From positions 1 to 12,316 of the forward strand of contig PLRZ01000751.1 in the NCBI GenBank assembly GCA_003164075.1: a stretch of 12,316 nucleotides of DNA, read 5' to 3'. The DNA is from Bryobacterales bacterium (GTDB taxonomy: Bacteria; Acidobacteriota; Terriglobia; Bryobacterales; Bryobacteraceae). The notes under the pieces were generated by a model, which ran no database searches, was not told where the DNA came from, and saw only the letters and a list, made by a program, of their open reading frames with translations. Of the stretch, positions 6,722 to 12,316 are shown one piece after another. A program made the position numbers and the translations under genes. Numbering within the stretch: position 1 is the first letter of the stretch; every line of letters begins with the position of its first letter.

Positions 6722-6817
6722 GACTGGACATTTGCCCAGTTCCGCCGGCCGATATCGAAGGCTAACATTCGGAGTAGCACTGCGCCGAGAAATCAATGAG
6801 CGGCCGATCAGAGGAGT
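6722..6817 (+). repeat. Leader/start-codon repeat, copy 2
   Basis: This is the second copy of the segment at 701-798. It begins with the same inverted repeat ACTGG-N8-CCAGT (6723-6740) and continues through the first seven codons of the receiver-like gene at 6796. The copies are near-identical at both ends and more diverged in the middle. Copy 2 has CGAG where copy 1 has GGAG before the ATG, so its ribosome site is weaker. Confidence 0.8.
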
Positions 6818-7279
6818 GGGTTCCATCGCCGGAGGCGATCGCTGCGGTCCTTGAAGTCAGTGCTTTGCCCGCTGATGGCCTTCGACTTCAAGAGATTCTC
6901 TCCCAGGGAAGCTGGAAACTGCACGAGGCTTCAGACTGCTGTGAAACTTTGGCGTTGTCGCGCGACGAAAGTGTTCCGGTGCTCCGCTGCGAGCGTGACC
7001 ACGCCGACGGCAACCGGGACGACCTTTTGAACACCACAGCGAGCCTTCCGGCTCCGCCGAATCTTAATTGTGTTCTCTCGTCTGGCCGAGGAGTCCTTCT
7101 GGGCGAAGGTGCTGAGTCTGGGTGGTTTCGACGTGCTGATGACGCCTTTCGAACCGGAGGAGGTGTTACGAGTCGCTTTCTCTGCCTGGAGCCGCTGGGA
7201 GTGCGGCTTTGTTGCGAGCTCCGCTAGAGAGGCGGAAGCGGCGAACCGTAGCAGAATGTCCGGGTTTTCGGACGAATAG
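6796..7279 (+). pseudogene. Receiver-like gene with a single-base frameshift
   Basis: Two frames together make one receiver-like protein. The first, from ATG 6796, gives an N-terminus of about 89 residues: VLEVSALPADGLRLQEIL, SWKLHEASDCCETLAL, VPVLRCERDHADG with Asp68 at the phospho-acceptor position, then SLPAPPN. At about 7066 the frame shifts by one base. The next frame continues ILIVFSRLAEESFWAKVLSLGGFDVLMTPFEPEEVLRVAFSAWSRW to TAG 7277-7279. Removing one A from TTAATT (7064-7069) restores PPNLIVFSRLAEES. The fused protein matches a CheY-like family with 'ERDLPDG' and 'NLGGYDVL.KPF' motifs that I associate with Acidobacteriota; here Lys of KPF is Thr. It ends 12 bp before the UPF0182 gene. 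A sequencing or assembly error is the main alternative to a real pseudogene. Confidence 0.72.
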
Positions 7280-7291
7280 AAAGGTAATGAA

Positions 7292-10084
7292 ATGATCGAT
7301 AAACTGACCCCGATCGAGAAACTAACCACCATCGAGCCGCCAAGGCCGCCGGAAGGCGAACAAGGTAGAGCCGTTGGAAGTTACGGTATCTTCCGTCACT
7401 GGCGGCTGTTGAAATTCATCATCGCCGCGGTATTCGTGCTTGTCGTTTTCGTGGCCGTCATCCCCGGCTGGCTACAGAAGTGGCTCTGGATGCGGCAACT
7501 CGGCTACGTCGGCGTCTTCTGGACGATCTGGTCCGTTCGGTGGGAACTGTTTGCCGCTGCCTTCGTTGTCGCGCTTCTGTACCTTGGGATCAATCTTCGC
7601 TTTGCTCAGAGAAACGCCTCTGCTCTCAGCGGGGGTAAGTTAAGAGGCCCGTCTACGGTTGCGGGTGAACTCGGCATCCAGGTTTCTCCCAGGGCTTTGA
7701 AACTGGCTACAGCGGCGATAGCAGCCGCCGCGGGCCTGAGCTTCGCGGCCATCTTCTATACCCAATGGGACACTTATCTCCGCTTTCGTTATGGCGGATC
7801 TTTCGGATTATCCGATCCTCTCTTCGGAGTCGATACCGGGTTCTATCTGTTTCGCCTGCCCTTTTATGAGCTTGTGCAAGGTTCCCTCACCGCTCTAGCC
7901 TTCATCACGCTGCTGGCAGCAATCGGCTTCTACGCGTACTTCGGCTTGCTGCGGCTCCCTGGAAACAGGCAGACCACGGACCGAAGCGCGAAGGCTATTC
8001 CACATTTGTCGATGCTGGCGTCTGTACTGGTGGCTGGTTGGGGATGGGGATTTTACCTCGACCACTTCGAACTCCTCTACTCCACGCAAGGAGTTGTTTA
8101 CGGAGCCGGCTATACGGCCGATCATGTGACGCGGGTCGCCTATTGGCTTATGGCCGGCACGGCGGCGGCGCTGTGTGCGTTGCTCGTCGTGAGTGTTTTC
8201 CGGCCTCGCCTCAGGGCGGTCCTTATTGGAGCCGGAGCCTATGTGGCGTTGTACATCTTGGCAATCATGCTCCTCCCGGCACTCTTCCAAAGGTTCGCGG
8301 TGCAGCCGAACGAGTTGGCCCTGGAAACCCCCTATCTCAAAAACAACATCGAATTCACCCGCAAGGCATACAGTCTCGACACGATCCAGGAAACATCCTA
8401 CCCGGCGCTGGCGGATTTGACGTCTGATGTGATTGCGAGAAATCAAGACACTATCCAGAACATCCGTCTCTGGGACTATCGCCCGTTGCTTCAAATGTAC
8501 CAGCAAGCCCAGGAAATACGGCTCTATTACCAGTTCTATCACGCCGATGTGGACCGCTACCACCTGCAGGATGGATATCACCAGGTGATGCTTTCGGCGC
8601 GAGAACTCTCCGCGGAGCTTCCTGCTGAAGCCCAAACCTGGGTGAACCAGAAGTTGCAGTTCACCCATGGTTATGGCTTGGTCATGAGTTTCGTCTCAAA
8701 GACTATGGGCGGAGGTTTTCCGCAGTACGTGCTTGAGAACATCCCACCCGAATCCGCCTTCGGCCTGACCATCAGCCAGCCGTCCATCTACTACGGCGAA
8801 TCCATGCCTGGGTACCGGATCGTGGCAACGGGCGTTAAGGAGTTCGACTACCCCAAAGGGAACCAGAATGTCTATACGAGTTACAACGGGACGGGGGGTA
8901 TCCCGCTGGACAGCTTGTGGAAGCGGCTCTTGTTCACCTTGACTCAGGGTGATATCAACATACTGTTCACATCCTATCTTCGACCGGAAAGCAAGATTCA
9001 AATTTGGAGGCAGGTTAAGGACCGCGTGCAGCAGGTTGCTCCGTTCCTACGCCTCGACCAGGATCCCTACGCCGTGGTGAGCGAGGGCAAGCAGTACTGG
9101 ATTCAAGATGCCTATACCGTCTCCGATCACTACCCCTATTCCACCCCTCACGCTGCAGCCTTTGAACAGGGGTTGAACTACATTCGAAACTCCGTGAAGG
9201 TAGTTGTGGACATGTATGACGGAACCGTCGGGTTCTACGTCATGGATCCGAACGATCCCGTCCTGGCGGTCTACCGCCGGGCCTTTCCGGGCGTTTTCAA
9301 AGATCTGAATCAGCTCTCGCCGGACCTGAAATCGCATCTGCGGTATCCGGAGGACCTCTTTTCCATTCAGGCCGACCAATACACGACATTCCACATGACG
9401 GTTCCGCAGGTCTACTACAACCGCGAGGACCTCTGGGTGCTCCCGAACGAGGCGTATGCGGGCACGGTCGCGCCCATGAAACCTTATTACATCCTGATGA
9501 AGCTCCCCGGAAGCGACCAGCTTGAGTACCTTCTCATGACGCCCTTCACTCCCCAGAAGCGAAACAACATGATCTCCTGGATGGCAGCCAGGTGCGATTT
9601 CCCCGAATACGGGAAGATGCTTTTTTACGAACTTCCCAAGGAGAAGCTGATCTATGGCCCGATGCAAATCGAGGCGATGATCGATCAGAACACCGCGATC
9701 GCCGCGCAACTGACGCTGTGGGACCAAAAAGGTTCCAAAGTCATTCGTGGCAACCTGATCGCCGTACCGATCGAGAACTCCTTTCTCTATGTAGTGCCGC
9801 TGTATCTCACCGCGGAGGGCACGGACTTCCCGCAACTCAAGCGCGTGATCGTGATTTCGGGGGACAAAGTGGCGATGGAGCCTACCCTTGATGAGGCAAT
9901 CCAAGCCGTCTTCGGGACGCAACAACCCCAAACTCCTGGGCAGGCGCCCGGCCCTCCGTTGGAGTCGGGGCAGGCGAGGGCGGCATTCGATAAAGCCCAG
10001 AAGGCTATGGAGCAAGGGGACTGGACAAACTTCGGCAAGGCGATGGACGCGCTCAAGGGCTTGCTGAGCGGCCCGCCAAAATGA
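7292..10084 (+). CDS. UPF0182 family large membrane protein
   Basis: 930 residues, close to the usual size of the UPF0182 (COG1615) family. The start is ATG 7292, seven bases after AAAGG. Seven membrane helices fill the N-terminal third (about 41-60, 86-104, 137-156, 196-220, 238-256, 284-303, 309-332), followed by a large soluble part, expected outside the membrane, through about residue 870. Family landmarks are visible: DPLFGVDTGFYLFRLPF (about 175-191), VQPNELALETPYLKNNIEFT with TRKAY (338-360), and conserved blocks such as PSIYYGE and NPNDP-like MDPNDPVLAVY. The end is a Pro/Gly/Gln linker and a charged helix (AAFDKAQKAMEQGDWTNFGKAMDAL) typical of the family. No biochemical function is established. 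The frameshifted receiver gene ends 12 bp upstream, and the DksA-like gene follows. Confidence 0.95.
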   Translation: MIDKLTPIEKLTTIEPPRPPEGEQGRAVGSYGIFRHWRLLKFIIAAVFVLVVFVAVIPGWLQKWLWMRQLGYVGVFWTIWSVRWELFAAAFVVALLYLGINLRFAQRNASALSGGKLRGPSTVAGELGIQVSPRALKLATAAIAAAAGLSFAAIFYTQWDTYLRFRYGGSFGLSDPLFGVDTGFYLFRLPFYELVQGSLTALAFITLLAAIGFYAYFGLLRLPGNRQTTDRSAKAIPHLSMLASVLVAGWGWGFYLDHFELLYSTQGVVYGAGYTADHVTRVAYWLMAGTAAALCALLVVSVFRPRLRAVLIGAGAYVALYILAIMLLPALFQRFAVQPNELALETPYLKNNIEFTRKAYSLDTIQETSYPALADLTSDVIARNQDTIQNIRLWDYRPLLQMYQQAQEIRLYYQFYHADVDRYHLQDGYHQVMLSARELSAELPAEAQTWVNQKLQFTHGYGLVMSFVSKTMGGGFPQYVLENIPPESAFGLTISQPSIYYGESMPGYRIVATGVKEFDYPKGNQNVYTSYNGTGGIPLDSLWKRLLFTLTQGDINILFTSYLRPESKIQIWRQVKDRVQQVAPFLRLDQDPYAVVSEGKQYWIQDAYTVSDHYPYSTPHAAAFEQGLNYIRNSVKVVVDMYDGTVGFYVMDPNDPVLAVYRRAFPGVFKDLNQLSPDLKSHLRYPEDLFSIQADQYTTFHMTVPQVYYNREDLWVLPNEAYAGTVAPMKPYYILMKLPGSDQLEYLLMTPFTPQKRNNMISWMAARCDFPEYGKMLFYELPKEKLIYGPMQIEAMIDQNTAIAAQLTLWDQKGSKVIRGNLIAVPIENSFLYVVPLYLTAEGTDFPQLKRVIVISGDKVAMEPTLDEAIQAVFGTQQPQTPGQAPGPPLESGQARAAFDKAQKAMEQGDWTNFGKAMDALKGLLSGPPK

Positions 10085-10146
10085 TGAATCTTATCGCCGA
10101 AAATCTAAGGCTGCGCTGGCGCCTTTCGTTGCCAGGGAGTTTAGCG

Positions 10147-10494
10147 ATGAGCGGACCGAGGCGTAAGGCGGGACAGGCCGATCCTGCCACGAGGATACAA
10201 ACTCGTCAGAATACCGGCGGCGAAAAAAGCGCTGACGTGCTGGAAGAAATCTGGCGCAGCGCAGACCGCAAACGCCCAACGGCCAACTTCACTTTAGGAT
10301 CAGGCTTAGTCCCTAAGCTCCGGGTTGCGCTGGCCGGCATGAAGGCCGACATCTTCGGAGCCTGTCTGTGTTGCAAAGCTCCGCTCGGGCTGAGCCGTCT
10401 GACGGCAGCACCCTGGACTGCTTTGTGCGTTCGATGCCAGGAAGCCGCCGACCGCGACGATGCGGAGGTTCTCAGAATTCGTTCACGAGGCTGA
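10147..10494 (+). CDS. DksA/TraR-type zinc-finger protein
   Basis: 115 residues from ATG 10147, chosen because AGGGAG (10134-10139) lies seven bases before it. An in-frame ATG at 10081 overlaps the UPF0182 stop (ATGA), so a longer, translationally coupled form is possible, but its extra 22 residues look unlike the family. The zinc finger is C73-x2-C76 (ACLCC) and C94-x2-C97 (CVRCQEA), with GLSRLTAAPWTALC between: the zf-DksA/TraR pattern. The N-terminus is Lys/Arg-rich with a short helix (ADVLEEIWRSADRKRP) and lacks the long coiled coil and its acidic tip known for DksA, so it resembles the short TraR-like or orphan zinc-finger members. DksA/TraR proteins bind in the RNA polymerase secondary channel; whether this one does is inference. 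Confidence 0.75.
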   Translation: MSGPRRKAGQADPATRIQTRQNTGGEKSADVLEEIWRSADRKRPTANFTLGSGLVPKLRVALAGMKADIFGACLCCKAPLGLSRLTAAPWTALCVRCQEAADRDDAEVLRIRSRG

Positions 10495-10566
10495 CGCGTA
10501 TAGCGCCGGAACTTCGCGTGAAAATGCAGCGAAATCGATTTGGAAAGAAAGAAAGGAATGGAAGTC

Positions 10567-11112
10567 ATGTTGGAAACGAACTCGGTTGTAGCCATTTACG
10601 ATACTCACTCTCAGGCAGAGGAAGCAGTGAAGGAACTGCAGAGGTCTGGGTTTGACATGAAGAAAATGTCCATCGTCGGCAAGGATTATCATACGGACGA
10701 GCACGTCGTCGGATACTATAACACCGGCGACCGCATGAAGTACTGGGGCAAGCTGGGCGCCTTCTGGGGTGGTCTCTGGGGGATGTTGTTCGGAGCAGCT
10801 TTCTTCGTCATTCCAGGCCTTGGGCCGATATTGGTAGCCGGCCCGTTGGTCGCCTGGATCATCGGCGCACTGGAAGGCGCCGTTGTGGTGGGCGGATTGA
10901 GCGCGCTCGGCGCGGGGCTGTACAGCATTGGCATCCCCAAGGATAGCGTCGTGAAATACGAGGCGGCGCTCAAGTCCGACAAGTTTCTTCTTCTGGCCCA
11001 TGGCACGGCGGACGAGGTTGCCAGGGCCAGGGACATCCTGCAGACGACGCACGCAATGGAGGTTGCAGTGCACGCGCCTCTACGCGGGCAACTTGCCGGG
11101 AGCGGCAGATAG
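10567..11112 (+). CDS. Glycine-rich membrane general-stress protein (YflT/DUF1269-like)
   Basis: 181 residues from ATG 10567, nine bases after AAAGGA; an ATG at 10558 abuts that site and TTG 10540 has none. The N-terminal βα unit is NSVVAIYDTHSQAEEAVKELQRSGFDMKKMSIVGKDYH (5-42). A glycine-rich hydrophobic block (about 62-118: WGGLWGMLFGAAFFVIPGLGPILVAGPLVAWIIGALEGAVVVGG) probably forms two membrane helices. The C-terminal part repeats the strand-helix pattern (YEAALKSDKFLLLAHGTADEVARARDIL). This is the membrane-inserted version of the fold seen without its hydrophobic block at 958. Such proteins are annotated as general stress proteins; the mechanism is unknown. The gene is followed after 42 bp by the SYLF gene, so the two are probably co-transcribed. 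Confidence 0.8.
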   Translation: MLETNSVVAIYDTHSQAEEAVKELQRSGFDMKKMSIVGKDYHTDEHVVGYYNTGDRMKYWGKLGAFWGGLWGMLFGAAFFVIPGLGPILVAGPLVAWIIGALEGAVVVGGLSALGAGLYSIGIPKDSVVKYEAALKSDKFLLLAHGTADEVARARDILQTTHAMEVAVHAPLRGQLAGSGR

Positions 11113-11154
11113 CTTACCAGCCCTGAAAAAGTGGAACCTATAAGGAGGAATATC

Positions 11155-11850
11155 GTGAAGAACAACTTGTTGATCGTTTCGGTAGCGGGCCTGGGTTTGG
11201 TCCTGCCCGCTTTGGCGTCGGATCGCGATGATGACATTGGGCGTGTTCAAAAAGCGGCCCAGGTCTTCCAGGAAATCATGACTACACCGGACAAGGGCAT
11301 TCCACGTGATCTGCTGGAAAAGGCGAAATGCGTTGCCATCATTCCCGGAGAGGAGAAGGCAGCCTTCATATTCGGCGGCAACTACGGCAAGGGACTGGCT
11401 ACCTGCCGCACTGATAAGGGCTGGAGTGCTCCGATGTTTGTGGCTGTTGGAGGCGGGAGCGTCGGCTTCCAGATTGGTGCCTCTTTCACCGACGTGGTGT
11501 TGCTGTTTATGAACGACCACGCTTTGCAAAGCCTGCTGGGAGACAAATTCAAGATCGGCGCCGACGTAACCGTGGCAGCAGGGCCGGTGGGGAGACAGGC
11601 ATCCACCAACACGGACCTGAAGCTCACTGCGGAGATTCTGAGCTATTCGCGCAGCAAAGGTGTTTTTGCCGGGGCCAGCGTGGATGGCGCTGTCGTACAG
11701 GCCGACCACAGCGGGGACCAAGCCATGTACGGACGCAACGTGACCCACGAAGAAATCCTGCATGGCAAAGTTGCCGTCCCTGAGTCGGCTCACCGCTTGC
11801 TGGCGGAGCTTGCCAGATATCCTGAAACCCGTGGGAAGGGCAGCCGCTAA
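11155..11850 (+). CDS. Secreted SYLF-domain lipid-binding protein
   Basis: 231 residues from GTG 11155, set by the strong Shine-Dalgarno AAGGAGG (11142-11148); an ATG 24 bases upstream would bury that site. The signal peptide is MKNNLLIVSVAGLGLVLPALA, with cleavage expected after residue 21. The mature protein is a SYLF (Ysc84-like) domain: RDLLEKAKCVAIIPGEEKAAFIFGGNYGKG (51-80), WSAPMFVAVGGGSVGFQIGAS (90-110), TDVVLLFMND, GADVTVAAGPVGRQ, ILSYSRSKGVFAGASVDGAVV (161-181). Eukaryotic SYLF domains bind phosphoinositides; the bacterial role is probably envelope-lipid binding but unproven. The product should be periplasmic. It sits 42 bp after the membrane stress protein and is probably in the same transcript. 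Confidence 0.9.
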   Translation: MKNNLLIVSVAGLGLVLPALASDRDDDIGRVQKAAQVFQEIMTTPDKGIPRDLLEKAKCVAIIPGEEKAAFIFGGNYGKGLATCRTDKGWSAPMFVAVGGGSVGFQIGASFTDVVLLFMNDHALQSLLGDKFKIGADVTVAAGPVGRQASTNTDLKLTAEILSYSRSKGVFAGASVDGAVVQADHSGDQAMYGRNVTHEEILHGKVAVPESAHRLLAELARYPETRGKGSR

Positions 11851-11979
11851 AGGAACTTCTTGTGGCCGTGGCGCAGTGATCGCGCCGGAACCAGGACCCG
11901 TGCAGTGCCGGTGCCCGAACGCGGCTCAACCGCTGGGAACCTCTGTAAAACGAGCAACTAGCCTTGCTGGAGAAGAAGA

Positions 11980-12316
11980 ATGTCCGATTTGCCGACAGTC
12001 CGGGCAGCGACGCCGAAACGCATCGGCGTCGCTGCCGATCACGGAGGTTTTGAGTCGAAGGAGTATCTGGTCAGGATGTTGCGTGAGGCTGACTATCAAG
12101 TGGTCGACTTCGGTGACAGCCAGCCGAAGCAGGATGACGACTATCCGGATTTTGTCGTGCCCCTGGCCCGTGCAGTTTCTCGCGGCGAAGTGGATCGCGG
12201 TGTGGCCATCTGCGGTAGCGGCGTGGGTGCGTGCATTGCCGCCAACAAGGTGCGGGGCGTGCGGGCCTGCCTGATCCATGAGTGCTTTTCAGCGCACCAG
12301 GGTGTCGAGGACGACG
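11980..12316 (+). CDS. rpiB: Ribose-5-phosphate isomerase B (RpiB/LacAB family), 5' part
   Basis: The first 112 codons, cut by the right edge. ATG 11980 follows GGAGAAG (11969-11975) closely. After a 13-residue lead, KRIGVAADHGGFESKEYL carries the DH pair of the RpiB active site (Asp20, His21). YPDFVVPLA is typical, as is CGSGVGACIAANKVRGVRA with the catalytic Cys79 at the base of the phosphate-binding loop. SAHQGVEDD marks the usual following segment. RpiB interconverts ribose 5-phosphate and ribulose 5-phosphate in the pentose phosphate pathway; some relatives act on galactose- or allose-6-phosphate, so the sugar is not certain from this fragment. The enzyme is cytoplasmic. It is separated from the SYLF gene by about 130 bp with no clear terminator. 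Confidence 0.88.
   Translation, partial: MSDLPTVRAATPKRIGVAADHGGFESKEYLVRMLREADYQVVDFGDSQPKQDDDYPDFVVPLARAVSRGEVDRGVAICGSGVGACIAANKVRGVRACLIHECFSAHQGVEDD

Noticed and set aside
9047..10015. 322-codon minus-strand frame inside UPF0182 (and a 257-codon one at 7895-8668)
   Set aside because: Both lie wholly within a strongly supported gene and are His/Arg/Val-rich shadows without recognisable domains.

Overview
The window is moderately GC-rich and reads as chromosomal DNA of a Gram-negative soil-type bacterium, most likely Acidobacteriota. This is inferred from gene content: a TolC-type outer-membrane factor, secreted proteins with Sec signal peptides, an LPxTG-like (LPKTA) C-terminal tail, lineage-style degenerate receiver proteins, YflT-like stress proteins, PRC-barrel, SYLF and UPF0182 genes. 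No rRNA, tRNA, CRISPR array, phage gene or intact insertion sequence was recognised.

Layout, left to right. (1) 2-516: 3' end of a TolC-family efflux gene. (2) 517-957: mostly non-coding, holding a truncated remnant of a receiver-like gene whose leader and first codons recur at 6722-6817. (3) 958-4457: five plus-strand genes: a YflT-like stress protein, a tandem PRC-barrel protein, a small secreted protein with a hairpin leader, a pseudo-receiver without its phospho-acceptor Asp, and a second, shorter tandem PRC-barrel protein. (4) 4546-4776: a decayed fragment of a Dps-like ferritin. (5) 5026-6066, minus strand: a small membrane SHOCT protein and, upstream of it, a secreted protein ending in an LPKTA sorting-like signal. 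(6) 6067-6795: a long stretch with no convincing gene. (7) 6796-10494, plus strand: a frameshifted receiver-like gene, a 930-residue UPF0182 membrane protein and an overlapping or closely following DksA/TraR-type zinc-finger gene. (8) 10567-11850: a glycine-rich membrane stress protein and a secreted SYLF protein. (9) 11980-end: the start of a ribose-5-phosphate isomerase B (RpiB/LacAB) gene.

The theme is envelope and general stress: two YflT-like proteins, two PRC-barrel proteins, SYLF, SHOCT, UPF0182, a DksA-like zinc finger, and the remains of an iron-storage gene. These families recur in bacterial stress loci, but how they cooperate here is inference. The region also shows active decay and duplication: two copies of one receiver gene, one truncated and one frameshifted, and a broken ferritin gene, interspersed with well-preserved genes that have good ribosome-binding sites. 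I do not see a clearly new defence or mobile system. The most unusual elements are the duplicated leader plus start-codon repeat, the non-phosphorylatable receiver, and the sortase-like tail in a presumed Gram-negative.
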